A DNA stretch of 57,234 bases from Tangfeifania diversioriginum (GTDB taxonomy: Bacteria; Bacteroidota; Bacteroidia; Bacteroidales; Prolixibacteraceae), in NCBI GenBank assembly GCA_945873105.1, contig CAMCBW010000036.1, forward strand, positions 1 to 57,234, in the 5' to 3' direction. Shown here in pieces: positions 43,508 through 52,835 of this stretch (position 1 is the first letter of the stretch; every line of letters starts with the position of its first letter). The notes beneath the pieces were generated by a model. The model did not search any database. It was not told the DNA's origin and saw nothing but the letters and a program-made list of their open reading frames with translations. A program made the translations under genes and the position numbers.

Positions 43508-43888
43508 TTAGAACAAACCCTCCTCCCTAATCAGCATTAGGATGGCGGAGTGGGAGAGGATCAGGTATTTGTCATTTTTAAACTCCACTTCTACACCGCT
43601 TTTACTCAGATAAACTGCCAGATCTCCCTCTTGTGCCTGTAGCGGTACATATTTTACCTCCTCTTTTACCTCTTTCCAGGGCTCAACCTCATCTGTCATG
43701 GCAGGGATTGGAAAACCCGGACCAGTCTTAATTACATACCCCGACTGGACATTCTCCTTTTCGATGGCAGCAGGTGGCAGGTATAGCCCGGAGCTGGTTT
43801 GCTGATTGGGATTTTTTGGTTTGACCAATACCCTGTCGCCAACCATAATTATCTTTTTAAGATCTTTTTCAGCTAAATTTAATGCCAT
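43508..43888 (-). CDS. GroES-like co-chaperonin family protein
   Basis: 126 residues from the ATG at 43888 (MALNLAEKD); the upstream extension to 43996 looks non-coding. GDRVLVKPKNPNQQTSSGLYLPP at about 17-39 is the Cpn10 beta-strand and mobile-loop region, and GYVIKTGPG follows. The C-terminal half has an insertion (WKEVKEEVKYVPLQAQEGDLAVYLSKSGVEVEFKNDKYLILSHSAIL) that is longer than in standard GroES (about 97 residues). It is not next to groEL, so it is a divergent paralogue whose partner is unclear. Confidence 0.82.
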   Translation of the reverse strand: MALNLAEKDLKKIIMVGDRVLVKPKNPNQQTSSGLYLPPAAIEKENVQSGYVIKTGPGFPIPAMTDEVEPWKEVKEEVKYVPLQAQEGDLAVYLSKSGVEVEFKNDKYLILSHSAILMLIREEGLF

Positions 43889-44046
43889 GAAATTGTCATG
43901 TTTGTTGTTACAAATATCCTGAATTATTAGCAAATAAACGATTTTGAAGCGCTTAATTTGTTTAAAATTGCAGCAGTCAGATAGGCATTGATGCAATTTA
44001 TTACCTTTGTTTGGTCTACATGCTGATCATGTTCTAATCCTGTACA

Positions 44047-45246
44047 ATGGAATCTATCAAAGAGATTTATAAAATAGGGTATGGCCCCTCCTCGAGCCAT
44101 ACGATGGGGCCAAAAAAGGCTGCCGAACAATTTCTGAACAGGAACGCAATGGCTGCCTCATTCCGGGTGACCCTTTATGGAAGTCTGGCTGCCACGGGGA
44201 AAGGTCACCTGACTGATCTGGCTATTCTCAATACCTTAAAGCCAAAACCAGTTGAGTTTGAATGGCTGCCATCCGTTTTTCTGCCTCGCCATCCCAATGC
44301 CATGAAGTTCGAGTCAATTGACGATTCAGGCACCATCACCGACAAGTGGCTTGCTTATTCTGTTGGCGGAGGATCCATCGTTGACGATTTGACCATTTCT
44401 GAAACCAAGTTGGTCTATCCGGAATCGAACATGGAGGCGATTTTAAATTGGTGTTACGAGAGTGGGAAGAGCATATGGGAATATGTTGGAGATCACGAAG
44501 ATCCAGATATTTGGGATTATTTGAATGAGGTATGGCGGGTGATGCAGGGCGCCATCAAGCGTGGACTTGAGACTGAAGGGCCCTTACCCGGGATTCTGAA
44601 TTATCCAAGAAAGGCTTCAGCCTATTATGAAAAGGCAAGATACTTTGAACCTGATATCAAAAAGAGGGGCATGATTTATGCCTATGCATTGGCTGTTTCG
44701 GAAGAAAATGCTTCAGGTGGACTGATTGTAACTGCACCAACGTGCGGCGCATGTGGGGTGATACCTTCAGTACTGAAATATGCGAGTAAGTTTTACAAGA
44801 TGTCAGACAAGAAAATCCTTAAAGCATTGGCAACTGCCGGTATTATTGGAAACATTGTTAAAACAAACGCTTCAATCTCCGGAGCCGACGTAGGTTGTCA
44901 GGGTGAAGTTGGTACGGCATGTGCCATGGCTTCTGCGGCAGCAACCCAAATGAGCGGAGGCAGCATTTACCAGGTAGAGTATGCGGCGGAAATGGGACTT
45001 GAGCATCATCTTGGGTTAACCTGTGATCCTGTTGCAGGGCTGGTTCAGGTTCCCTGCATTGAACGGAATGCCTTTGCTGCTGCACGAGCCATCAACCACA
45101 ACAACTATTCTATGTTGTCGGATGGCCGACACATGATCAGTTTCGACAAAATTGTACAAACCATGGCACAAACAGGCCATGACCTTCCTTCCATTTACAA
45201 GGAGACCTCTGAGGGGGGACTAGCCCATTTCCACCTGATAAAATAG
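44047..45246 (+). CDS. sdaA: L-serine ammonia-lyase, iron-sulfur dependent, single chain
   Basis: 399 residues. The beta domain begins with GYGPSSSHTMGPKKAAEQF and the alpha domain carries GGLIVTAPTCGACGVIPSVLKY and GLTCDPVAGLVQVPCIERNAFAA; the Cys residues ligate the 4Fe-4S cluster. It deaminates serine to pyruvate and ammonia, without PLP. The order beta then alpha in one chain is the type found in E. coli and Bacteroides. It is divergent from the GroES-like gene and ends in a hairpin terminator. Confidence 0.96.
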   Translation: MESIKEIYKIGYGPSSSHTMGPKKAAEQFLNRNAMAASFRVTLYGSLAATGKGHLTDLAILNTLKPKPVEFEWLPSVFLPRHPNAMKFESIDDSGTITDKWLAYSVGGGSIVDDLTISETKLVYPESNMEAILNWCYESGKSIWEYVGDHEDPDIWDYLNEVWRVMQGAIKRGLETEGPLPGILNYPRKASAYYEKARYFEPDIKKRGMIYAYALAVSEENASGGLIVTAPTCGACGVIPSVLKYASKFYKMSDKKILKALATAGIIGNIVKTNASISGADVGCQGEVGTACAMASAAATQMSGGSIYQVEYAAEMGLEHHLGLTCDPVAGLVQVPCIERNAFAAARAINHNNYSMLSDGRHMISFDKIVQTMAQTGHDLPSIYKETSEGGLAHFHLIK

Positions 45247-45270
45247 AAAAAGGAGCGTTTGCTCCTTTTC
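45247..45270 (+). terminator. Intrinsic terminator after sdaA
   Basis: AAAAGGAGC (45248-45256) and GCTCCTTTT (45261-45269) pair around GTTT, right after the stop codon. It may also serve htpG on the opposite strand. Confidence 0.88.
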
Positions 45271-45293
45271 CTATTTTATATCGGACGGCCCGG

Positions 45294-47342
45294 TTATTTT
45301 ATGAGCTCGATGCTACGCTTGACAAAATTGGCCAGGGCCTCGCCCTTCAACATGTTGTTGGCGAGAAAAGCCAGGTCAACCAGTTGGTTGGCAAGTGGAT
45401 TGCCTGATCCAAAACCCTCTAGTTTCTCTCTTTTGCTGGCTTCTATTTTGGAAATGTTCTCCTTCGTTTCGTTGAGTAAGTCTTTCTCTTCCTGGGGTAT
45501 TTCCTCCTCTTTCTTGCCCTCCTTCAATTTCTCAAGTGAAGCTTTTTGGTCGTTTAGTTTCGACAGTTCTGCCTTGAATTTGGTCAGCTTGCCTTTCAAT
45601 TGAGTCTCTTTTTCATCCAGAACCTTCTTCACCAACGGATGAGACAGATTCACCACCAGATTGTAGCTGTCAGGCATTTCGCCATAGAAACTCATTCCAG
45701 CCTGCATTTTGGACATGTCCTTCATGCGACGCATAAACTCATTCTGGGTAATGACCATCGGTGCACCTTCTGCCCCCAGATTCTGGAAGTCGATGATGAA
45801 CTGTCCACGTTCTTTGGGTATGACCGACTGGAAGATAGGACTAAGTTCATTCTTTTCCTCTGCGGTAAGGTGAGGCTCATCAGCATCTTCCTTGACAATC
45901 AATTTCTCTGCGACGTCGGCATCTACCCTAACAAAATGGGACTCCGGATACTTTTGTTCAAAATGGTTGAGCAAAGGCGTTGCCAGTACATCATCCATCA
46001 GCAGTACATCGTATCCCTTGCTTTTTGCAGCCTCGATAAAACTGAACTGTGCCTCAACATTGGTGGCATAGAGATAGACCAGTTTCTTGTTTTTGTCGGT
46101 TTGGTTGCCTTCGATCAATGCTTTGTATTCATCCCAGGTGAAGAGCTTCTTCTCTGTATTGGTAAAGAAGAAGAACTTTAACGCTTTTTCGTAGAATTTT
46201 TCATCGGTCAGCATGCCATATTCGATGAAGAGCTTAAGGTCACTCCATTTCTCCTCCAGTTCAGCCCTCTTTTCCTTAAAAATCTCCTGAAGGCGGTCAG
46301 CCACTTTTTTGGTGATGTGGCTGCTGATCTTCCTTACATTGGAGTCGTTTTGAAGATAGGAGCGGGAGACATTCAGCGGAATATCTGGTGAATCAAGCAC
46401 CCCGTGCAGCAAAGTCAGAAATTCGGGTACAATGCCCTCAACAGAGTCAGTCACGAATACCTGGTTGCTGTACAGCTGGATCTTGTTTTTCTGTACCTCG
46501 AAGTTGTTCTTGAGTTTTGGAAAATAGAGGATTCCAGTTAGGTTAAAAGGATAATCGACATTCAGGTGAATGTTGAACAACGGTTCATCCGCCATTGGAT
46601 ACAACTGGCTGTAGAATTTGTTGTAATCCTCCTCTTTCAAATCGACTGGTTTCTTCGTCCAGGCGGGAGCAACATCGTTGATCTGATTGTCTGTTTCAGT
46701 ATCTTCGTATTTGCCATCCTTCCACTCTTTTTTCTTTCCGAATATGACCGGTACCGGTAAAAATTTGCAATACTTGTTCAGCAATTCACTGATCCTGTTT
46801 TCTTCCAAAAACTCCATTGAATCGGAATTCAGATGCATGATGATATCTGTACCAGTCTGCTCTTTTTCTGTCTCTTCCATCATGTATTCCGGAGAACCAT
46901 CGCAAACCCAACGAACAGCTTTTGAATCTTTTTGGTAAGATTTGGTGATTATTTCTACCTCTTCAGAAACCATAAAGGAAGAGTAGAATCCCAGTCCAAA
47001 GTGACCTATGATGGCATTGGCATCATTTTTATACTTCTCGAGGAACTCATTGGCACCTGAAAAAGCGATTTGATTGATGTATTTCTCTACCTCCTCTGCC
47101 GTCATACCGATGCCATTATCCGACACTGTCAGCGTTTTTTGGGTTTTGTCCAGGGTGACTCTGACCTTTAATTCGTCTATTTGCTCGCTGTATTTGCCTG
47201 CTGAAGCCAAAGTTTTAAGCTTTTGGGAAGCGTCTACCGCGTTGGAAACGATCTCACGAAGAAAAATATCGTGATCAGAATAGAGAAATTTCTTAATAAT
47301 TGGGAAAAGGTTCTCACTGGTAACCCCTATTTTTCCTTTCAT
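45294..47342 (-). CDS. htpG: Molecular chaperone HtpG (Hsp90)
   Basis: 682 residues from the ATG at 47342 (MKGKIGV). The GHKL ATPase domain has FLREIVSNAVDASQKL, VSDNGIGMTAEEV and IGHFGLGFYSSFMV. The middle domain contains the conserved catalytic Arg loop (VSRSYLQNDSNVRKI), and the C-terminal dimerisation domain follows. It carries a charged insertion near residues 560-610 (KEGKKEEEIPQEEKD). It is an ATP-dependent chaperone. No heat-shock promoter was recognised upstream. Confidence 0.97.
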   Translation of the reverse strand: MKGKIGVTSENLFPIIKKFLYSDHDIFLREIVSNAVDASQKLKTLASAGKYSEQIDELKVRVTLDKTQKTLTVSDNGIGMTAEEVEKYINQIAFSGANEFLEKYKNDANAIIGHFGLGFYSSFMVSEEVEIITKSYQKDSKAVRWVCDGSPEYMMEETEKEQTGTDIIMHLNSDSMEFLEENRISELLNKYCKFLPVPVIFGKKKEWKDGKYEDTETDNQINDVAPAWTKKPVDLKEEDYNKFYSQLYPMADEPLFNIHLNVDYPFNLTGILYFPKLKNNFEVQKNKIQLYSNQVFVTDSVEGIVPEFLTLLHGVLDSPDIPLNVSRSYLQNDSNVRKISSHITKKVADRLQEIFKEKRAELEEKWSDLKLFIEYGMLTDEKFYEKALKFFFFTNTEKKLFTWDEYKALIEGNQTDKNKKLVYLYATNVEAQFSFIEAAKSKGYDVLLMDDVLATPLLNHFEQKYPESHFVRVDADVAEKLIVKEDADEPHLTAEEKNELSPIFQSVIPKERGQFIIDFQNLGAEGAPMVITQNEFMRRMKDMSKMQAGMSFYGEMPDSYNLVVNLSHPLVKKVLDEKETQLKGKLTKFKAELSKLNDQKASLEKLKEGKKEEEIPQEEKDLLNETKENISKIEASKREKLEGFGSGNPLANQLVDLAFLANNMLKGEALANFVKRSIELIK

Positions 47343-47721
47343 AAACAATGCTATTTAAAGTTAATGATCTCTTTTGTAACCTCCCATGATCAAAGCTTGT
47401 GCCAACTGTTTGCGGCTGACTATATGGCAGATTTTGGGGGTAGAAAATCCGTCAACCTTCAACGTAAACTGAAAAATTGACAATGTTGGTTTTAGCGATC
47501 AATTTAAACGGTGCAATATAAATCGTGAAGGGAAGAATAATATCAGCTGAGATTTTGGCCTGGTTTGGTTAGAGGAGAAAAAACATAATGTGCATTTATA
47601 CAGTTGTTTGTGGTGAATTAGCCTCCTAATTTTTGTCTTTATCCTGGCAGGTTGGATATGGGAAATGAGCAAACAATTGTAACAAGGCGGAAATTATCTG
47701 ATCTGTGCGAGGGGAAAAAAG
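47343..47721. other. Intergenic region between htpG and the tRNAs
   Basis: 379 bp with no recognisable gene. The right end, read on the minus strand after tRNA-Trp, has a T-rich stretch (47712-47719) that may end the tRNA transcript. Confidence 0.5.
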
Positions 47722-47794
47722 CACGGGAGGAGCGACTCGAACGCCCGACACCTGGTTTTGGAGACCAGTGCTCTACCGACTGAGCTACACCCGT
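47722..47794 (-). tRNA. tRNA-Trp (CCA anticodon)
   Basis: The 73-nt cloverleaf has anticodon loop CTCCAAA on stem CTGGT/ACCAG, D stem GCTC/GAGC, T loop TTCGAGT, and acceptor ACGGGTG/CTCCCGT with a single U6-U67 mismatch. The discriminator is G. CCA is not encoded. Confidence 0.95.
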
Positions 47795-47801
47795 ATCTTT
47801 G

Positions 47802-47886
47802 CGGAGAGAGAGGGATTCGAACCCCCGGTACCTCACGGTACAACGGTTTTCAAGACCGCCGCAATCGACCACTCTGCCATCTCTCC
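47802..47886 (-). tRNA. tRNA-Ser (UGA anticodon)
   Basis: 85 nt, class II. Acceptor GGAGAGA/TCTCTCC pairs perfectly, the anticodon loop is CTTGAAA, and the long variable arm GTACC-GTGA-GGTAC is typical of tRNA-Ser. The T loop is TTCGAAT. The discriminator is G and CCA is not encoded. It lies 7 bp upstream of tRNA-Trp in the same transcript. Confidence 0.97.
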
Positions 47887-48185
47887 TTGTTTGCGTGTGC
47901 AAAAGTAACCCTTTTTTCCATTCAACAAAAAAAACAGGGAAAATATTTGTGGATGGATTTATGATAAAAAGTGTGGGAAAATTTTGATAATTAAAAAATT
48001 GTGGTGAAATTAGTCGGAGTAAATCATTTGAATCAATTTTACTTAAAACTGGACAAATGAGGGTTCACGCCGGAAGGCTTGTATATGTTACCTAATTCTT
48101 AAATATTTATCATGGTTTGTGTAACAAAAACAAAAATTTTCGGTAGAAAATCTAAGTTATTAACCATTTATTATCCTTATTAGTT

Positions 48186-48458
48186 ATGAACAAAGCGCAA
48201 TTAATTGACGCCGTCGCTGCAGAAGCCGGAATGACCAAAGCTGATGCAAAAAAAGCCATCGAAGCTTTTGTTAAAACAACAACCGAAGCCTTGAAACAAG
48301 GTGATCGTCTGGCTCTTGTCGGATTTGGATCTTTCTCTGTTTCTGACCGTCCCGCACGCACAGGTCGCAACCCTCAGACTGGAGCTACCATTAAAATCGC
48401 CGGAAAAAAAGTTGTTAAATTCAAAGCTGGAAATGAATTGACCGACGCTGTACAGTAA
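48186..48458 (+). CDS. hup: HU-family DNA-binding protein
   Basis: 90 residues, standard HU length. MNKAQLIDAVAAEAGMTKADAKKAIEAF is the helical dimerisation half; LVGFGSFSVSDRPARTGRNPQTGATIKI is the beta-arm region with the DNA-intercalating Pro in RNPQTG. It is a nucleoid-associated, DNA-bending protein. It stands alone, with a long AT-rich upstream region of about 300 bp and a strong terminator after it. Confidence 0.97.
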   Translation: MNKAQLIDAVAAEAGMTKADAKKAIEAFVKTTTEALKQGDRLALVGFGSFSVSDRPARTGRNPQTGATIKIAGKKVVKFKAGNELTDAVQ

Positions 48459-48473
48459 CACTGACCGCCTAAC

Positions 48474-48501
48474 AAAAAAGGGAGCAATTGCTCCCTTTTT
48501 T
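48474..48501. terminator. Bidirectional terminator after the HU gene
   Basis: A perfect 28-bp palindrome, AAAAAAGGGAGCAA and its complement, with T-runs on both strands. It separates the convergent HU and ABC exporter genes. Confidence 0.93.
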
Positions 48502-48519
48502 GTTTTTAGACAGTTGGAT

Positions 48520-50340
48520 TCAAAGGTTTTGCATGGAATGAAGCTTTTTGTAAATTCCATCCATGGCCAACAGTTGATCGTGTGTTCCCCGTTCTACAAT
48601 CTCACCTTCATTGAACACACAGATAAGGTCGGCCTTTTTAATGGTGGAGAGCCGGTGGGCAATAACAATGGAGGTTCTGTTCCGCATTAGGTTCTCCAGG
48701 GCCTCCTGTACCAGTTTCTCGGATTCTGTGTCTAACGCCGAAGTGGCTTCATCCAGGATGAGTATGGGGGGATTTTTTAATACAGCCCGGGCAATGGAGA
48801 TCCGCTGACGTTGTCCCCCTGATAATTTACCACCCCGGTCTCCGATATTGGTCTCGTATCCATCCGGAGAGTTAATGATAAAATCATGGGCATTGGCCAC
48901 TTTGGCAGCAGCAATTACCTCCTCAATGGTAGCCGTTTCTACGCCGAAGGAGATGTTGTTGAAGAATGTATCGTTGAACAGGATAGGGTCCTGGTTGACA
49001 TTGCCCATTAGTCCGCGCAAATCAGCAATCCTGTAGTTGCGGATATCGACCCCATCCACCAGAATCACACCTCCGTTGATGTCCCAAAAGCGGGGCAGGA
49101 GATCAACAAAGGTAGATTTACCGGAGCCGGACTGGCCAACCAGGGCAATGGTCTTGCCTTTTTGAATGGTCAGTGAGACACTGTTTAAAACGATGTCGTC
49201 GATGTATTTGAAACTTACGTTGCGGTATTCGATCTCCCGGTTGAACTCATGAACGGTAAGTGCATCAGGTTTGTTGACGATGTTGTTTTCTGCCAGCAGA
49301 ATTTTGTCTATCCGTTCCATGGAGGCCAATCCTTTTTGAACAGAATAGAAGGCTGTCGAGAGTGATTTGGCTGGCTGTATGATGCTGTAAAAAAACCCAA
49401 GATAGGCAATAAATCCTTGTGGCGTAAGGGTGCTGGAATGGCTCAGTATAAGTCTTCCGCCATACCACAAAACAATGACAATGACAATGGTTCCGAGCAA
49501 TTCACTGACAGGGTGTGCCAGGTAGCGGCGCCACATCAAACTGTTCATAATGCGGTAGTAAGACTGATTCTGTTTGGCAAAGACTGTCTTCATCTTTTTC
49601 TCGGCATTGAAGGCTTTGATGATGCGCAATCCTGAAAGCGACTCTTCAATGGTAGAAAGAAGTTCTCCCATCTTGTTCTGACCCTGCATGGAAGGTTTCT
49701 TCAGGCTCTCCCCAATCTTGGCCAAAAGGTAACCTACCACAGGTAGCAAAACCAGCACAAAGACTGTCAATTCCCACGACATGTAGATCATTGCAAAGAG
49801 CGAGATCAGTATGATTACCGGATCTTTGAACAACATTTCAATAGAATTGAAGATGGAGTTGTCAACCTCCTGTACATCGCCCGTCGTACGTGCAATAATG
49901 TCTCCTTTTCGCTCCTCTGAAAAGAAACCAAGCGGAAGAGAAAGAATTTTGTGGTAGATCTGGTTGCGGATATCACAAACTACGCCGTTCCGCATGGGAA
50001 CCATGACGAAGGAGGCAAGGTAGGTAAAACCAACCTTCAGAATTACCATCAGAATGACGAAGAATCCAAGGTACATCAGTGACTTCTCTTTTCCACTGGT
50101 CTGTATCATCTCACTGATGACATACAACAGGTTGTCTTTGATACTTTCCAACGAATAACTCAAGGCGGCTGGCTTGGCTACAATGGGTTGGGTGCCGAAC
50201 AATACCCCCAGGACAGGCGTAAAAGCTATAAACTGGAATGCCCCGAATATCGCTCCCAATAGGTTAAATACCAGGTTCATGATAAGATATCCCTTGTAAG
50301 GGGGCAGAAAGCGGATCAACAATTGGTAGAGACCTTTCAC
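48520..50340 (-). CDS. ABC exporter, MsbA-like (fused TM and ATPase)
   Basis: 606 residues. Six membrane helices occupy about residues 1-330. The ATPase domain has Walker A GQSGSGKST, signature LSGGQRQRISIARA, Walker B ILILDEATSALD and the switch His in VIAHRLSTIKKAD. The architecture fits MsbA-type lipid A or multidrug homodimeric exporters, common as single genes in Bacteroidota. The substrate cannot be read from sequence. It is not linked to lipid A genes here. Confidence 0.93.
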   Translation of the reverse strand: MKGLYQLLIRFLPPYKGYLIMNLVFNLLGAIFGAFQFIAFTPVLGVLFGTQPIVAKPAALSYSLESIKDNLLYVISEMIQTSGKEKSLMYLGFFVILMVILKVGFTYLASFVMVPMRNGVVCDIRNQIYHKILSLPLGFFSEERKGDIIARTTGDVQEVDNSIFNSIEMLFKDPVIILISLFAMIYMSWELTVFVLVLLPVVGYLLAKIGESLKKPSMQGQNKMGELLSTIEESLSGLRIIKAFNAEKKMKTVFAKQNQSYYRIMNSLMWRRYLAHPVSELLGTIVIVIVLWYGGRLILSHSSTLTPQGFIAYLGFFYSIIQPAKSLSTAFYSVQKGLASMERIDKILLAENNIVNKPDALTVHEFNREIEYRNVSFKYIDDIVLNSVSLTIQKGKTIALVGQSGSGKSTFVDLLPRFWDINGGVILVDGVDIRNYRIADLRGLMGNVNQDPILFNDTFFNNISFGVETATIEEVIAAAKVANAHDFIINSPDGYETNIGDRGGKLSGGQRQRISIARAVLKNPPILILDEATSALDTESEKLVQEALENLMRNRTSIVIAHRLSTIKKADLICVFNEGEIVERGTHDQLLAMDGIYKKLHSMQNL

Positions 50341-50442
50341 GATATGAATATTGGGTTAATGTCTTGTTTTCAGTTGAATCTGGATGGATAAGGGTGCTTG
50401 CAACCGATTGATTGTCTAAGCGGCTTACTGATCTTAAAGGTA

Positions 50443-51801
50443 TTAACCGGAGACTGAAAATACCCCGGTATAGTTTTGCGGGGTTATTCTACGCAATTCT
50501 GTTTTCAACTCTTCAGAGACATCCAGCTGATTGATAAACTCCACAAAAACCTGCTGATCGATTTTGCGGTTCACACGGGTCAGCTCCTTCAGTGCTTCGT
50601 AAGGGTTGGGATAGGCTTCACGTCTCAAGATGGTCTGAATGGCTTCGGCAACGACACTCCAGTTCTCTTCCAGGTCATGGTTGATCATCTCCTCATTTAG
50701 TAATAATTTGCCAAGCCCCTTCATGGTAGATTTGATGGACAACAGGGTATGCGCAAACGGAACTCCAACGTTGCGAAGCACTGTAGAGTCAGTAAGGTCG
50801 CGTTGCAGCCTTGAAATAGGCAGTTTGGCAGAAAGGTGTTCGAACAGTGCATTGGCTACCCCAAGGTTCCCCTCTGAATTTTCAAAATCGATCGGATTAA
50901 CCTTGTGGGGCATGGCGGAGGAGCCAATCTCTCCCTTCTTGATCTGCTGTTTGAAATAGTTCATCGAGACATAGCTCCAAAAGTCACGGTCAAGGTCAAT
51001 GAGAATTGTATTGATACGTTTCAGACAGTCAAAGATGGCTGCATAATTATCGTAATGAGCAATTTGCGTTGTTGTTTGCGATCTTTCCAGTTTCAGGTAA
51101 TCCTTTACAAACCTGTTGGAGAAGGCAACCCAGTCGATAGATGGATAGGCGACATGGTGTGCATTTAAATTGCCGGTTGCTCCCCCGAATTTTGCGTAGC
51201 ATGGAATGGAAGTCAATTGGTTCAACTGAATTTGCATTCTTTCAATAAATACGCTGATCTCTTTTCCAAGAAGTGTTGGTGAGGCAGGCTGGCCGTGGGT
51301 CTTGGCCAGCATGGGGATATCTTTCCAGCGGTCAGCAAGTTCTTGGAGCTTTTCAACCAGTTTGGTCATGGCAGGCAAATAGATCTCACCAATGGCATCC
51401 TGGATGGAACAGGGAACGGCTGTATTGTTGATATCCTGAGATGTAAGGCCAAAGTGGATAAACTCCTTTTGAGCAGCCAGCCCGATCAGATCGAACTTCT
51501 CCTTCAGGAAATATTCAACTGCCTTTACATCATGGTTGGTAACCTTTTCTATCTCCTTGATCCTTCCGGCATCCTCCAGCGAAAAATGATGGTACAAATT
51601 TCGCAGATTGGTTTTGTTTTGGTCTGTTAGTGGTGGCAATTGGGGCAGCGGTATGGCAGAAAGCGCAATGAAATATTCAACCTCCACAAAAAGCCGGTAT
51701 TTTATCAGGGCAAATTCCGAAAAATAATCTCCAAGCTCGTCAACTTTGTCGCGGTAGCGTCCATCGACAGGAGAGATGGCTGTTAACATCTGCAATTCCA
51801 T
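50443..51801 (-). CDS. purB: Adenylosuccinate lyase
   Basis: 452 residues, starting MELQMLTAISPVDGRYRDKV, which matches the E. coli-like PurB start. The superfamily signature GSSAMPHKVNPIDFENSEGN is present, as are KTHGQPASPTLLGKE and FIHFGLTSQDINNTA with the catalytic His. It removes fumarate from SAICAR and adenylosuccinate in purine synthesis. It belongs to the same superfamily as ArgH at 40229, but the motifs distinguish them. TACTTTTG (51834-51827) upstream may be its -7 element. Confidence 0.96.
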   Translation of the reverse strand: MELQMLTAISPVDGRYRDKVDELGDYFSEFALIKYRLFVEVEYFIALSAIPLPQLPPLTDQNKTNLRNLYHHFSLEDAGRIKEIEKVTNHDVKAVEYFLKEKFDLIGLAAQKEFIHFGLTSQDINNTAVPCSIQDAIGEIYLPAMTKLVEKLQELADRWKDIPMLAKTHGQPASPTLLGKEISVFIERMQIQLNQLTSIPCYAKFGGATGNLNAHHVAYPSIDWVAFSNRFVKDYLKLERSQTTTQIAHYDNYAAIFDCLKRINTILIDLDRDFWSYVSMNYFKQQIKKGEIGSSAMPHKVNPIDFENSEGNLGVANALFEHLSAKLPISRLQRDLTDSTVLRNVGVPFAHTLLSIKSTMKGLGKLLLNEEMINHDLEENWSVVAEAIQTILRREAYPNPYEALKELTRVNRKIDQQVFVEFINQLDVSEELKTELRRITPQNYTGVFSVSG

Positions 51802-51903
51802 CAGAAAGCATTTTACAATTAAGGTACAAAAGTAACAATTTCCGCGGTGTTACAGAAGTTCTAATTTTGCGTATTCAGTAGGGATTGAACCCCCAAACTT
51901 TCC

Positions 51904-51911
51904 TAAATTTG
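51904..51911 (+). promoter_or_regulatory. Candidate -7 element for mqnA
   Basis: TAAATTTG fits TAnnTTTG, 16 nt before the ATG at 51928. A TTG lies 16 bp upstream of it, which is closer than ideal. Confidence 0.4.
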
Positions 51912-51927
51912 GGCACAAAGTATTACC

Positions 51928-52677
51928 ATGACCAAAATTAAAGTATCTGCCATTACCTACTTGAATACCAAGCCATTCTTGTATGGAATCACCCACAATG
52001 ACCTTTCGGATCTCATCGAACTATCCCTGGATGTTCCTGCTGTCTGCGCTGATAAACTGAAGGCAGGAACCGTAGATTTGGGTATTATTCCTGTAGCAGA
52101 GATTCCGGAGATACCGGGAGCCAAGATCATAACCGACTATTGCATTGCATGTTCAGGGAAGGTTAGGACTGTTGTGATGGCCAGTATGGTTCCACTTGAA
52201 GAGGTGAAGAAGATTGTTCTGGACTACCAGTCCCGCACCTCTGTTCAATTGGTAAAGATCCTGGCCAGGGATTACTGGAGAATTGAGCCGGAGTGGCAAA
52301 ACGGAGGTTCCAATTATATCAGGGACGATCTCAATGGCACTACGGCTGGTGTCATTATTGGAGACCGTGTTTTCGAAGCTGAAAAACAGTTTCCATATCT
52401 TTATGATTTGGGTGATGCCTGGAAGCAGCATACCGGACTCGACTTTGTATTTGCCTGCTGGGTTGCCAATAAACCCTTGGAGAAGGATTTCATTGACCGG
52501 TTCGAGCTGGCCCTCCGCGATGGTATCCTGCATATACCAGAGGTGATCGCAGAGTACCAGCTCAGATATCCTGATTATCCCTTTGAAGCCTACTTTAGGG
52601 AAAATATTTTTTACCACTTGGATGATTCGAAAAGGAAGGGAATGGAGTTGTTCCTGAGTTTAATAGGAAGTGACTAA
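51928..52677 (+). CDS. mqnA: Chorismate dehydratase MqnA (futalosine menaquinone pathway)
   Basis: 249 residues. The N-terminus KVSAITYLNTKPFLYGI, the LKAGTVDLGIIPVAEIPEIPG segment and LDYQSRTSVQLVKIL are characteristic of MqnA. It is a periplasmic-binding-protein fold adapted to convert chorismate to 3-enolpyruvyl-benzoate, the first step of the futalosine route to menaquinone. MqnD is related, but the SYLNT-like start and the Ser-rich motif favour MqnA. Other mqn genes are not in the window. A short AGTGCCTA-type repeat starts directly at the stop codon. Confidence 0.9.
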   Translation: MTKIKVSAITYLNTKPFLYGITHNDLSDLIELSLDVPAVCADKLKAGTVDLGIIPVAEIPEIPGAKIITDYCIACSGKVRTVVMASMVPLEEVKKIVLDYQSRTSVQLVKILARDYWRIEPEWQNGGSNYIRDDLNGTTAGVIIGDRVFEAEKQFPYLYDLGDAWKQHTGLDFVFACWVANKPLEKDFIDRFELALRDGILHIPEVIAEYQLRYPDYPFEAYFRENIFYHLDDSKRKGMELFLSLIGSD

Positions 52678-52816
52678 AGTGCCTAGAGTGAGCTAAGGTG
52701 CCTAAAGTACTTATGTTCTTATCTTTATTAACTCATAACCCATAACCCATAACCCATAACTCATAACCCATAACCCATAACCCATAACTCATAACCCATA
52801 ACCCATAACTCATAAC
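52678..52816. repeat. Repeats between mqnA and fluC: AGTGCCTA units then ATAACCC heptamers
   Basis: 52675-52710 has AAGTGCCTAGAGTGAGC and similar units beginning at the mqnA stop. 52731-52816 is a dozen heptamers of ATAACCC or ATAACTC. They occupy the whole gap up to the fluC leader. Confidence 0.9.
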
Positions 52817-52835
52817 TTTTTTACTATCTTCGTTC

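Noticed and set aside
47722-47794. tRNA-Trp as a pseudogene because of the U6-U67 mismatch
   Set aside because: All other stems, loops and invariant bases are intact; one acceptor mismatch is not enough.
47639-47987. Short frames over the tRNA genes
   Set aside because: They coincide with tRNA-Ser and tRNA-Trp and are the usual spurious tRNA-derived frames.
52678-52835. Fluoride riboswitch upstream of fluC
   Set aside because: The gap is filled by simple repeats and has none of the conserved fluoride-aptamer segments I would expect.
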